Shown here piece after piece: positions 1-8,373 of a stretch of 64,000 nucleotides of DNA (position 1 is its first letter; the number at the start of each line of letters is the position of its first letter). The notes under the pieces were generated by a model that saw only the letters and a list, made by a program, of their open reading frames with translations, was not told the origin of the DNA and did no database searches. The stretch is from positions 5,799-69,798 of the forward strand of contig DEKP01000011.1 of NCBI GenBank assembly GCA_002353935.1, written 5' to 3'. The DNA comes from Ruminococcaceae bacterium UBA2719 (lineage in GTDB: Bacteria; Bacillota; Clostridia; Oscillospirales; Acutalibacteraceae). Both the position numbers and the translations under genes were made by a program.

Positions 1-438
1 ACACAACCGCAACAGCCTGCAACCGAGCCAAGGGAGTCTGAAAACTCTGATGTTGCAAATTCTGTATCAGAATACGAAAAAGAGGTTGTAAGACTTGTAA
101 ATGAAGAAAGAGCAAAATACGGTTTATCTGCCCTGTCTCTAAACACTGATTTATCTTACGTCGCGAGAATGAAATCTCAGGACATGAAAAACAAAAATTA
201 CTTTGACCACAATTCTCCTACATACGGAACGCCGTTTGAAATGATGAAAACTTTTGGTATAAGCTATCGTACAGCCGGTGAGAATATAGCCAAAGGATAT
301 CCAACGCCGCAGTCAGTTGTTAACGGATGGATGAATTCTCCGGGGCACAGAGCAAATATCCTTAATTCCTCGTTCAAGCAAATTGGTGTCGGTTATGTTG
401 CAAGCGGTAATTACTGGACACAAATGTTCATAGGTTAA
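1..438 (+). CDS. CAP-domain (YkwD-like) secreted protein, 5' truncated
   Basis: The frame is open from base 1, so the true start lies outside the window; the ATG at 169 is internal. The visible part begins with a Gln/Pro/Ser/Glu-rich linker and continues into a CAP/SCP domain. Its signature residues are present: the FDH histidine, the AGEN glutamate and the SPGHRANIL block, and it ends in a YWTQMF strand. Bacterial CAP proteins of the YkwD type are usually secreted or wall-associated with poorly defined function. A bidirectional terminator follows at 508-532. Family call is firm; function is not. Confidence 0.85.
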   Translation, partial: TQPQQPATEPRESENSDVANSVSEYEKEVVRLVNEERAKYGLSALSLNTDLSYVARMKSQDMKNKNYFDHNSPTYGTPFEMMKTFGISYRTAGENIAKGYPTPQSVVNGWMNSPGHRANILNSSFKQIGVGYVASGNYWTQMFIG

Positions 439-507
439 AATGTACACAAGAACTTATTTATAAAAAGCCATAGTACAAACAGACTTTTGCACAAATATAA
501 AAAATTT

Positions 508-532
508 AAGGGGCAGGTTTTTCCTGCCCCTT
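508..532. terminator. Bidirectional rho-independent terminator
   Basis: A perfect 10-bp stem (508-517 with 523-532, GGGGCAGG core) with a T-rich loop lies between the converging CAP and dockerin genes. Confidence 0.85.
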
Positions 533-551
533 ATAAATTATATACATAAAC

Positions 552-2090
552 CTATTTTGAATTGAAATTTAAATTATTAAAATATAAAATTCCATCTTCT
601 TTGTCTGTGAAATTTTTTACATCTCTTTCTCTAGTGGCATTGAAATACAGCACTCCATCCAAAAAACCACAAGCTTCCATTTCAAAGAATTCAAATGTAT
701 CGCTTTGAATTCTAAAACATTCACAATAAGTAACTTCCTTGTTATTGGTCGCTTCATCTACAGAATCATAACGAAGCACTTCGCTAAGATTGTAGTAGCT
801 GTTATCTTTTGCATCGCAACATGCAAAAACTGCATAAAGCGAGCCGTTGCGGTATGTTATTCCTTGTGCTGTAAACCTTCTGGTTACATATTTTCCCAGT
901 TTAGGATCATATTCTTTAACCACATCACCGGTTGCTCTATCAAGCTTAAAAGCTTCTGTAAAAACGACATTGCTATTAGTGGCAATATTGCTATCAATAT
1001 GTCCTTTGTAAATCTGCTTTCCTTCCTTTATAAATAAATCTGTACCGCTGCCTGTACTAGCTTTTATAGCAATGCCGGTTGGTTTAATATATAAAGATTT
1101 GCCATCCTTGTCTATGTAACATGGATAAATATTTCTAATTTTTTTAATCTCGTTTACCGCATCTCTGTTATCTACATCAACCAAGGCAATACCCTTGCTA
1201 CTAGCAGTTGCAACAAGCAAAGTTGCATAACCATTATTGTTATTATAAGATACAACTTCCATATCATTAGCATGACCTAGACAGCTATAAACTAATGTGT
1301 TGCCATTGTATGTAAGTGGAACTGCGGTCTTCGAGCTGGCTTTTGTATCTGTCTTATAAATGGTTGCAGCTTCATTACTGTTTTTCACTTTTGCGGTATA
1401 GATGTATTGTGAGCTTACTGCCATCCCCTGCAAAGCTGAAGCTTTAGCTTTGCTAGGTACATTCCATACAATGGTTTTGCAGTCACTATCATAAGCAGTA
1501 TAAGAATAGTTGTTCTCACCCTTAGGAAGTTGCTTTACAGAAACCTCATGCTTTTTACCTTCCAGATTGATTGTTACCGTTGCTGATCTTACTATTCCTT
1601 TTTTGGTATAATTTTTTGTTGTAAGCTTTATTTCCTTTACTGCACCGTTTGAAATATTCGGTTCTGCTGTAAGCCAGCTTTTTGCAGCTTCAGGAACCGT
1701 CAGCTTAACATTAGCCTGGGGAGATGAGGTCTGAAAACGAATATTTTTTTCTGAAGCCATATCAAGAGAGGTCCAAATTGTATCTTTCAGGCCATTGAAA
1801 CCTGTAATAATATTTACAATATAACTCTGAATATCTGCAGCATCTGAAACATCAATTATTCCATCAAAATTTACATCTGCTGCAATTTTTGATTCATCAT
1901 CCAGTGTTTTAACTTTTGCAACATAACGTTGAATTTCCGTTGCATCTTTTACGTTAATTTTTCCGTCGTTGTTAACATCACCCTTCAGACGGTTAGCAGC
2001 CGAGGCAGGAACAGCACATGGAAGTGTGATAGCAATAATCGCTGCACACAGGGCACTCACAATTCTTATAAACTTTCTATTTTTTAACAT
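552..2090 (-). CDS. Secreted dockerin-type I protein with BACON-like and beta-rich C-terminal regions
   Basis: 512 aa. A signal peptide (residues 1-32, basic start, hydrophobic core, ASA cleavage region) is followed directly by a dockerin I module (about 36-98). Its two calcium-binding repeats read DVNNDGKIN and DVNFDGIID. Residues about 105-190 resemble a BACON/Ig-like beta domain, ending in a VSVKQLP-type strand. The remainder (about 195-510) is rich in short beta-strand blocks and may be a propeller-like sensor or binding domain; I do not recognise a catalytic domain. Dockerins bind cohesins of cellulosome-type scaffolds, so the protein is probably exported and cohesin-bound. An N-terminal dockerin is less common than a C-terminal one. 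Start chosen from AAGGAG 10 bases upstream of ATG. Confidence 0.8.
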   Translation of the reverse strand: MLKNRKFIRIVSALCAAIIAITLPCAVPASAANRLKGDVNNDGKINVKDATEIQRYVAKVKTLDDESKIAADVNFDGIIDVSDAADIQSYIVNIITGFNGLKDTIWTSLDMASEKNIRFQTSSPQANVKLTVPEAAKSWLTAEPNISNGAVKEIKLTTKNYTKKGIVRSATVTINLEGKKHEVSVKQLPKGENNYSYTAYDSDCKTIVWNVPSKAKASALQGMAVSSQYIYTAKVKNSNEAATIYKTDTKASSKTAVPLTYNGNTLVYSCLGHANDMEVVSYNNNNGYATLLVATASSKGIALVDVDNRDAVNEIKKIRNIYPCYIDKDGKSLYIKPTGIAIKASTGSGTDLFIKEGKQIYKGHIDSNIATNSNVVFTEAFKLDRATGDVVKEYDPKLGKYVTRRFTAQGITYRNGSLYAVFACCDAKDNSYYNLSEVLRYDSVDEATNNKEVTYCECFRIQSDTFEFFEMEACGFLDGVLYFNATRERDVKNFTDKEDGILYFNNLNFNSK

Positions 2091-2354
2091 TTGTTTTTTC
2101 TCCTTTTAAAAGTTTTGAGCACTTGCATTGTATCATAATCATTATATAAAATAAACTGTTTTACGATATTTTTATAAATTCTATGTTTTATATAATAACA
2201 GATCTATTTTTATCTATCTTTTATGCACTATAGATTAGTCAATTAACTAATCTATACAAATCAAAACGTTTAATCTTTGCTGCGTTTTTTATGATACGAA
2301 AATATTTTATTAACAAACGATTTTATAGAATTAGCGGCTTTTATTATAAAAAAC

Positions 2355-2377
2355 AAACAGCCATATACCGGCTGTTT
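2355..2377 (-). terminator. Rho-independent terminator (minus strand)
   Basis: An 8-bp stem, AAACAGCC (2355-2362) with GGCTGTTT (2370-2377). On the minus strand it is followed by a run of six T. Confidence 0.7.
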
Positions 2378-2424
2378 AAATCAAAAGATTGTGTTTTATA
2401 TAAAACTGTAACAAACAAATTATA

Positions 2425-2466
2425 AGTCTATACAAAATACCAATAAACTGATATTTTGTATAGACT
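2425..2466 (-). terminator. Long AT-rich hairpin after the stomatin gene
   Basis: A perfect 15-bp inverted repeat (2425-2439 with 2452-2466, core AGTCTATAC) just after the stop of the SPFH gene. It probably acts with the 2355-2377 hairpin. Confidence 0.55.
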
Positions 2467-2479
2467 TTATTTATCATTA

Positions 2480-3385
2480 TTAGTTATTTGGCGTATCAGT
2501 CGTAAAAATTTCTTTAACCGAAGTTGCAAGTCCCGCCATGCTCTGGATCTCAGACGGTATAATTATTTTTGTAGCTTTTCCATCCGCTACCTTTTGTAAT
2601 GATTCAAGGCTTTTAAGCGCAATTACTTTCTCGCTGGGTGCTGCTTCATTTAGCATTTTCAGCGAATCTGCATATGCTTTTTGTACTGCAAGAATCGCCT
2701 GAGCTTCACCGTCCGCTTCACGAATTTTAGTTTCCTTTACAGCATCAGCTTTTAAGATTGCGGATTCTTTAAGTCCTTCGGCAACAAGTATCTGGCTTCG
2801 TTTTTCACCTTCAGCATCAAGAATACGTGCGCGTCTTTCACGTTCTGCCTTCATCTGCTTTTCCATCGCGTCTTGAATCTCACGTGGCGGAAGAATATTC
2901 TTGAGCTCAACTCTGATAACCTTTATTCCCCATGCATCTGTAGCTTCGTCAAGTATTATTCTTATCTTATCGTTGATTGTGTCGCGTGACGTAAGTGTAG
3001 AATCCAGCTCCAAATCGCCGATAATATTACGCAGAGTTGTTGCTGTCAAATTCTCTATAGCATCTAAAGGCCTTTCTACGCCATAAGTATAAAGCTTAGG
3101 ATCAGTTATCTCAAAATATACTACCGTATCTATCTGCATAGTAACATTATCTCTTGTAATAACCGGCTGAGGCGGAAAATCAACAACCTGTTCCTTTAAA
3201 GAAACCCTTTTTGAAATCCTGTCTATAAACGGAACTTTAAGATGCAGTCCGGTATCCCATGTTACATGATAAGCGCCTAAACGTTCAATAACAAAAGCGT
3301 GAGCCTGTGGTACCACCTTGATATTGCGAACTATAATAATAAGAATCAGCAACGCAATAACTGCAATAACGATATAACCTAACAT
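2480..3385 (-). CDS. SPFH/Band 7 (stomatin-like, QmcA-type) membrane protein
   Basis: 301 aa. One N-terminal membrane segment (about 3-23) is followed by a Band 7/SPFH domain with typical blocks (RLGAYH, PFIDRISKRV, TRDNVTMQIDTVVYF, LRNIIGDLELD). A charged helical region (about 170-250) is rich in KAERERRARI and ADGEAQAI blocks, which in the family form the oligomerising coiled coil. These proteins build flotillin/stomatin-like membrane microdomain assemblies. It lies 110 bp downstream of an NfeD gene on the same strand, the classic stomatin/NfeD partnership. RBS AAGGAAA precedes the ATG. Confidence 0.9.
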   Translation of the reverse strand: MLGYIVIAVIALLILIIIVRNIKVVPQAHAFVIERLGAYHVTWDTGLHLKVPFIDRISKRVSLKEQVVDFPPQPVITRDNVTMQIDTVVYFEITDPKLYTYGVERPLDAIENLTATTLRNIIGDLELDSTLTSRDTINDKIRIILDEATDAWGIKVIRVELKNILPPREIQDAMEKQMKAERERRARILDAEGEKRSQILVAEGLKESAILKADAVKETKIREADGEAQAILAVQKAYADSLKMLNEAAPSEKVIALKSLESLQKVADGKATKIIIPSEIQSMAGLATSVKEIFTTDTPNN

Positions 3386-3495
3386 AATTTATTTTCCTTT
3401 CATATTTAATATCTGCTAAACAACTCAAAAACACAGAAATTTATATAACTAATTTTTATAAATTTCAAACAATATTTTTGTTTGTTCGGTAATAT

Positions 3496-3930
3496 TTATT
3501 GAATTTTATCTTCCTGTCTTACAATGAGCTTTACTCCTTGTATATCGCAAATATACACAGGCGTATCTTTTTCAAGCTGTGAACCATCCTCGGTTTTAGC
3601 GCTCCAAACTGACGATCCAACGCGTACTTGTCCTGTTGCTTTTTGATTATTTATCGGTGATATTACAATTCCTGTCTGTCCGATAAAACGATCAGAATTA
3701 GTTTTTGATTTTTTTAGATCAGTTATACGCTTTACAATCGGTCTTGTCAAAACCAGCGCAAGAGCACTAATAATCACAAAAACTATTATCTGAATAATAA
3801 TATTATCAGTTATTAGAGAGGTTATACATGAACACAACGCTCCCATGACAAACCATATGGAAACAAGCTGCGTTGTTGCTGCCTCTAAAACAGCCATAAC
3901 AGCAGCAAATATAAGCCAAAATACCGTCAT
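3496..3930 (-). CDS. Short NfeD-family membrane protein
   Basis: 144 aa. Two or three hydrophobic segments (about 1-65) are followed by a soluble OB-fold NfeD C-terminal domain (about 80-142, RFIGQTGI and GQVRVGSSVW blocks). This is the short form without a ClpP-like protease domain. NfeD partners act with SPFH proteins at membranes, and the stomatin gene follows directly. GGGGAAT upstream of ATG supports the start, and a good promoter lies at 3968-3995. Confidence 0.88.
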   Translation of the reverse strand: MTVFWLIFAAVMAVLEAATTQLVSIWFVMGALCSCITSLITDNIIIQIIVFVIISALALVLTRPIVKRITDLKKSKTNSDRFIGQTGIVISPINNQKATGQVRVGSSVWSAKTEDGSQLEKDTPVYICDIQGVKLIVRQEDKIQ

Positions 3931-3967
3931 ATCAATTCCCCTTCAACCCAAATCTGTCTTGTATATT

Positions 3968-3995
3968 ATTATATCACAGTAAAACATACTGTCAA
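3968..3995 (-). promoter_or_regulatory. Sigma-A promoter of the NfeD/stomatin operon
   Basis: On the minus strand TTGACA (3990-3995), a 16-bp spacer and TATAAT (3968-3973). Both hexamers are consensus, 38 bases upstream of the NfeD start. Confidence 0.8.
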
Positions 3996-4029
3996 CTTAA
4001 ACATTCTGCTACACTTTTTAACTAATTTA

Positions 4030-4038
4030 TGGTATAAT
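4030..4038 (+). promoter_or_regulatory. Extended -10 promoter of the DUF4364 gene
   Basis: TGG-TATAAT (TATAAT at 4033-4038) is an extended -10 element with no good -35. The start codon is 22 bases downstream, so the leader is very short. Confidence 0.55.
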
Positions 4039-4059
4039 AAATAAAAGGTGGTGTTTTAT

Positions 4060-4656
4060 ATGGCATTTGATACTTTTGATGAGGGAATTTCTTTAGGCGG
4101 CATAAGAAGCAAAAATGAAATCAGGACCCTGATATGCTATATGTTCAAAGGGGTAAACTCTCCAATGAAAAAAGAAAGCATTATTACTGCTTTACAGGAA
4201 AAAGGTCTTGCAAATTATTTTGAATCCAGCGCCTGTTTTGATGATTTGATACGCAATAATAATCTTGAACTCGTTGATAAAAGTAATGATACGTATTTTA
4301 TTACAGATGCAGGAAAGCTTATTGCCACTCAGTTAGAAGATACTTTAGCTTTAACTGTAAGAGAAAGAGCCTTGCAATGTCTTTTGGAGCTTATAAACCA
4401 AGAAAAAATTGAAAAGGAAAATGTTGTAACTATTGATAAAAATAAAAATGGTTATACAGTCAACTGCTCAATTTCGGGCGGTGATATGGATCTTTTAAAT
4501 TTTTCTCTATATGTACCTGACATAAATCAAGCGCGTATGATAAGAAAAAACTTTCATAAAGATCCCGAAATGTTTTATTCGGTTATCATCGCTATGCTCA
4601 CCAGAAACAAAAAATCGGTTGAAGATATTTTATCAGAGTTAAATGCTGTTATATAA
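4060..4656 (+). CDS. DUF4364 family protein
   Basis: 198 aa from the ATG at 4060. This start has AAAGGTGG 8 bases upstream and is preferred over the GTG at 4048, which lies within the ribosome site. The sequence matches the clostridial DUF4364 family: an N-terminal winged-helix-like region (KNEIRTLICYMF, then about 60 residues), a central helix and a C-terminal alpha/beta portion with a conserved NFSLYVP-type strand. Its function is not established; the N-terminus suggests a transcription-factor-like fold (inference). It stands alone, divergent from nfeD. Confidence 0.75.
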   Translation: MAFDTFDEGISLGGIRSKNEIRTLICYMFKGVNSPMKKESIITALQEKGLANYFESSACFDDLIRNNNLELVDKSNDTYFITDAGKLIATQLEDTLALTVRERALQCLLELINQEKIEKENVVTIDKNKNGYTVNCSISGGDMDLLNFSLYVPDINQARMIRKNFHKDPEMFYSVIIAMLTRNKKSVEDILSELNAVI

Positions 4657-4757
4657 CTTTATCAAAAGATCGTGTTTTATTTTGAGAATGGTTTCATTTT
4701 CATTTATAGGACTATCTTTGATATAACGATAAAAATAAAATCGCAACGGAGAACATA

Positions 4758-5765
4758 ATGATATATGTTGACAAGCTTAGAAAAGAATTCAAAAAAACGA
4801 TAAAAGATCCCGGTTTAAAGGGAAGCATAAAGTCGATTTTTAAACCTAAAACAATAAAAGTTATAGCTGTAAAGGATATTAGTTTTGAAGTAGCTGAAGG
4901 CGAGATTCTCGGATTTATCGGTCCAAACGGCGCAGGCAAAAGTACAGTTATCAAAATGCTGACCGGGATTCTCACTCCAACCTCCGGAAGTTGCACAATA
5001 AACGGCAAAAACCCAACCGAAAACCGCAGAAATTATGTTAGGGAAATCGGTGTCGTTTTCGGACAGAGAACCCAGCTGTGGTGGGATTTACCGCTAAGAG
5101 AAACTTATAGTGTGCTAAAAGAGATTTACGAAGTTCCCGATGATAGCTACAAAAAACGAATGGCATTTTTAAACGAAGTGCTTGATCTTGACAGTTTTAT
5201 TTCCAGTCCGGTTCGAACTCTTTCGCTGGGACAACGTATGAGAGCCGACATCGCTGCATCTCTCCTACACAGTCCAAAGGTACTTTTTCTTGATGAACCA
5301 ACAATCGGACTGGATGTTGTGGTTAAGGATAACATCCGAAGGGCTATTGAATACATAAACAATCAGGAAAAAACCACCGTAATTCTCACTACTCACGACC
5401 TGGAGGATATCGAACTGCTGGCAAATCGAATCGTTATGATTGACAAGGGAACAAATGTTTTCGATGGTTCAATAAGCGAGTTGAAAACTAAATACGGGCA
5501 ATTCCGAGAGCTTTATTTTGAAACAGATTCACCAAACCCTGTTAACATTTTAAACTATGAAAACCACTTCAATTTCAAACCTGACGAACTTAATATAAAA
5601 GCCGAAGGTAAAACCGTAAAGTTGAGTTTTAACAGCTCGATTGTTCCGGTATCGGATATGCTTTCATATACTCTCGGCAAAATCAACGTCAGCGACATCA
5701 GCGTAAAAGATGCGGATATTGAAGTAATTATCCGCAGAATGTACAAACACGGAGAAAATTTATGA
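4758..5765 (+). CDS. ABC-2 type transporter, ATP-binding subunit
   Basis: 335 aa. Walker [10 protein letters not shown] (55-63), Q-loop Q103, signature LSLGQ (155-159), Walker B VLFLDE (175-180) and switch histidine in TTHD (213) are all intact. The N-terminal 30 residues and C-terminal region after 230 are typical of the COG4586 subgroup, usually encoded with two ABC-2 permeases. The stop overlaps the next start by 4 bases (ATGA), indicating translational coupling. It powers an exporter in the inner membrane; substrate unknown. Confidence 0.9.
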   Translation: MIYVDKLRKEFKKTIKDPGLKGSIKSIFKPKTIKVIAVKDISFEVAEGEILGFIGPNGAGKSTVIKMLTGILTPTSGSCTINGKNPTENRRNYVREIGVVFGQRTQLWWDLPLRETYSVLKEIYEVPDDSYKKRMAFLNEVLDLDSFISSPVRTLSLGQRMRADIAASLLHSPKVLFLDEPTIGLDVVVKDNIRRAIEYINNQEKTTVILTTHDLEDIELLANRIVMIDKGTNVFDGSISELKTKYGQFRELYFETDSPNPVNILNYENHFNFKPDELNIKAEGKTVKLSFNSSIVPVSDMLSYTLGKINVSDISVKDADIEVIIRRMYKHGENL

Positions 5766-6580
5766 AGCGCAAGCTAAAAATCTACCTTCCTTTTATCAAC
5801 GCCGGGATTCAAGAGGTTGCAACTTACAGGGTAAACTGGATTTTTTATATGTTAGGTAATGCACTCGCCTGCTTTGTATCGTACTTCATATGGAAAGCTG
5901 TATACAGCTCCGGCGGCACAGATACCATGAACGGATTTACCATGTCGCAGATGGTTGTTTATATTGTGCTTATGTTTTTAACAAGCACAATAATTGCCAG
6001 CGACGGCGCCTGGGTTGTAGGAGAGGAAATCAGAGACGGATCAATCGCAATGCGGCTTATAAAACCGGTAAGCTACAATGCTACTTTCCTCTTTCAGGAA
6101 CTTGGAAACAAGCTTCCCACTGAATTTGCGCTTGCCATTCCAATGATTTTTGCAGTAGAAGTTATACGCACAACTATGAGCGGCGAAATCCAGTTCAGCA
6201 TACTTGGGCTTTTGCTATATATTTTAAGCTGCATTATAGCTTACCTTATTAACTTCTATTTTAACATCTGCTTTGGTTTTATCGCGTTTGCAATCAAATA
6301 CCTATGGGGCGCAAACATGATGAAAAACTGCATTATCGGTTTTTTGTCCGGAACAGTAATTCCTCTTGCCTTTTTGCCTGATGCACTTGAAAAATTATTT
6401 TTGTTTTTGCCGTTTGCCTCTCTCAACTATACTCCAATAATGATATATATGGGAAAGTACACAGGAACAGAGCTTTTGTATTATCTTGGCTTGCAAATTT
6501 TTTGGGCATTCTTTTTCTTCGCCTTATCAAAAGCTTTGTGGAAAGCTGCCGTAAAACGACTTTCTGTACAGGGAGGATAA
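5762..6580 (+). CDS. ABC-2 type transporter permease subunit 1
   Basis: 272 aa, about six hydrophobic segments, with a short cytosolic N-terminus. Typical of the COG4587 permease that pairs with COG4586 ATPases and COG3694 permeases. It overlaps the ATPase gene by 4 bases and is followed 3 bases later by the second permease, so the three form one transport complex. No substrate clue in the sequence. Confidence 0.85.
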   Translation: MKRKLKIYLPFINAGIQEVATYRVNWIFYMLGNALACFVSYFIWKAVYSSGGTDTMNGFTMSQMVVYIVLMFLTSTIIASDGAWVVGEEIRDGSIAMRLIKPVSYNATFLFQELGNKLPTEFALAIPMIFAVEVIRTTMSGEIQFSILGLLLYILSCIIAYLINFYFNICFGFIAFAIKYLWGANMMKNCIIGFLSGTVIPLAFLPDALEKLFLFLPFASLNYTPIMIYMGKYTGTELLYYLGLQIFWAFFFFALSKALWKAAVKRLSVQGG

Positions 6581-6583
6581 TAC

Positions 6584-7384
6584 ATGAAAAAACTTAAAAG
6601 TATGTTTAAAATACATAGAATTTTCATAGCTCAGGAATTCAAACGAATGATGGAATATAAAGGCGACTTTATTGTAGGAATAATCGGATTTTTGATGATA
6701 CAAATGTCCAATCTTCTGTTTTTGTGGATTATTTTCAGTCAAATTCCAAATTTGCTCGGCTGGACAGTAAACGAAGTAGTTTTTATCTATGGTTTTTCGC
6801 TTATTCCAAAGGGAATCGACCACTTTTTCTTTGACAATCTGTGGGCAATCGGTCACTTTACTGTACGCAAGGGTGATTTTGACAAGTATCTGACAAGACC
6901 GGTAAACACTCTGTTTCATGTTCTGGTGGAAAAAATCCAAATTGACGCTTTGGGAGAAATACTTACCGGGATCGCGCTTGTATGCATAACCATACCCAAG
7001 TTGGGTGCTAATTTGAACATTTTCAGAATCTTGATTATGATTGTGCTGATTCCGTTTATCACTCTGATTTATACCGGAATAAAAACAATAACCGCTTCGA
7101 TTGCTTTTTGGACAAAACGAAGCGGAAACATCATATATATGTTTTATATGGTCAACGATTTTGCAAAATATCCGGCAACAATTTACAACCGCTTTGTGCA
7201 AAACATAATTACCTACATAATACCATTCGCACTAACCTCATACTATCCGGCGCTTTTCATACTAAGAGGTGAGAACTCCTTGTTCAATCTTGGTTTACCG
7301 GTTTTAGCAGCAGTAGTGCTTATGGGTTTTGGAATTTTGGTATGGCACAAAGGTATCAGAGCCTATGAAAGCGCAGGAAGCTAA
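6584..7384 (+). CDS. ABC-2 type transporter permease subunit 2
   Basis: 266 aa, about six membrane segments, with the amphipathic motif FDKYLTRPVNTLFHVL typical of the COG3694 permease. Last gene of the exporter operon. GGGAGG lies upstream of the ATG. No associated regulator or resistance gene is visible, so the role remains general (lipid, peptide or drug export). Confidence 0.85.
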   Translation: MKKLKSMFKIHRIFIAQEFKRMMEYKGDFIVGIIGFLMIQMSNLLFLWIIFSQIPNLLGWTVNEVVFIYGFSLIPKGIDHFFFDNLWAIGHFTVRKGDFDKYLTRPVNTLFHVLVEKIQIDALGEILTGIALVCITIPKLGANLNIFRILIMIVLIPFITLIYTGIKTITASIAFWTKRSGNIIYMFYMVNDFAKYPATIYNRFVQNIITYIIPFALTSYYPALFILRGENSLFNLGLPVLAAVVLMGFGILVWHKGIRAYESAGS

Positions 7385-7495
7385 GATTTTCATTTGAATT
7401 TAATAATATTTTTGATATATACATTCTTTAAATTTAGCGTTTACTGAAAAATGTAACTTAATCAACTTTTGACTAATCGGTTTGAATTTTACACC

Positions 7496-7747
7496 CTATA
7501 TAACGCTCATCATGACAAGCAGCGCTACGCCCGGCACTCCGCCAAAAGCTGACACCAACACTGAAAATGCAGATACCGGAATATATACATGAGTAGCAAA
7601 AGATAAAAGGTCAACGACAAAAAATGTTACCAGCCCAAATAACAAAGATATAAAAGCTCTTTTAAAGGGCTTTTTATTTTTTATCGCAAAATATATAAAA
7701 GAAAATAATATAAAAGCGCCGAAAAGTCCTAACATAACTATTGTCAT
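7496..7747 (-). CDS. BofA-like small membrane protein
   Basis: 83 aa, nearly all hydrophobic (three segments). The C-terminal part (IPVSAFSVLVSAFGGVPGVALL) matches the G-x-PG pattern of the BofA/pro-sigma-K processing inhibitor family. In sporulating bacteria BofA holds the sigma-K protease SpoIVFB inactive in the forespore outer membrane. Small and low in information, so function is inferred. It follows the secG terminator on the same strand. Confidence 0.55.
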   Translation of the reverse strand: MTIVMLGLFGAFILFSFIYFAIKNKKPFKRAFISLLFGLVTFFVVDLLSFATHVYIPVSAFSVLVSAFGGVPGVALLVMMSVI

Positions 7748-7766
7748 ATATATTCTCCATAAAAAA

Positions 7767-7791
7767 GACTATCAGTTATATACTGATAGTC
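7767..7791 (-). terminator. Terminator downstream of secG
   Basis: A perfect 10-bp stem, GACTATCAGT (7767-7776) with ACTGATAGTC (7782-7791), and a 5-base loop. On the minus strand it is followed by six T. Confidence 0.85.
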
Positions 7792-7844
7792 CATTTTATG
7801 TTTATAAATCGAAAAATATTATTCACAAAGAATTGATTTTTATT

Positions 7845-8162
7845 TTAAACAGCTTCATCAGCGGTAGCGCTTATGGTAGTTTCCGATGTTGCATCAGCGT
7901 CAGAATCTGAAGATTTATCTGTTGCATATGCAATTATGTTAAGAGCTAAAACAACTACGACAAATCCGATCGCAATCCACTTTGTAGCTCTCGACAAAAA
8001 CGCATCATAAGAACGTGCCTTATTCTTTGAAAAAAATGTATCTGCACCTCCGGAAATAACTCCAATATTCTTTTCGTTACCCTCTTGAAGAATAATTACA
8101 ATTATCATAATTAAAGATGCAACAATCAAAAGTGCCCCTAAAATAATCTCCCAAACCGTCAT
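7845..8162 (-). CDS. secG: Preprotein translocase subunit SecG
   Basis: 105 aa with two membrane segments (about 3-23 and 56-78), separated by the conserved SecG loop (LQEGNEKNIGVISGGADTFF). A low-complexity Ser/Asp/Ala/Thr tail follows. SecG is the non-essential stimulating subunit of the SecYEG channel. RBS GAAAGGAAG precedes the ATG. It is followed by a strong terminator. Confidence 0.92.
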   Translation of the reverse strand: MTVWEIILGALLIVASLIMIIVIILQEGNEKNIGVISGGADTFFSKNKARSYDAFLSRATKWIAIGFVVVVLALNIIAYATDKSSDSDADATSETTISATADEAV

Positions 8163-8373
8163 ATTTATCTTCCTTTCAAAAACATTTCAGTTAAATCCTA
8201 ATTATTCTAACATAAGTAAACTGATAATGCAAGTATAATTTTTCAAATATATTCTTAATATTGTAGGTTTTTCAATATTAAAGAAAATATCGCTGATTAT
8301 TTTAACGTTTTCTCTTTATATTTCCGTTGAAATAAAGCGCACGCAAAAATATGCAAAATCATCTTAGCTTATA

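Larger units (their letters stand above)
2091..2479. other. Intergenic region of about 390 bp with two minus-strand hairpins
   Basis: AT-rich, with no credible ORF. It holds the dockerin gene's upstream region and, towards the right, two hairpins that can terminate the stomatin/NfeD transcript. Nothing else recognised. Confidence 0.6.

Noticed and set aside
4010..4015. -35 box for the DUF4364 gene
   Set aside because: The hexamer at the right distance (TACACT) is far from consensus, so only the extended -10 is claimed.
6527..7201. 224-aa minus-strand frame opposite the second ABC permease
   Set aside because: A shadow of a clear permease gene: no ribosome site, no family features, His/Tyr/Lys-rich composition typical of antisense frames.
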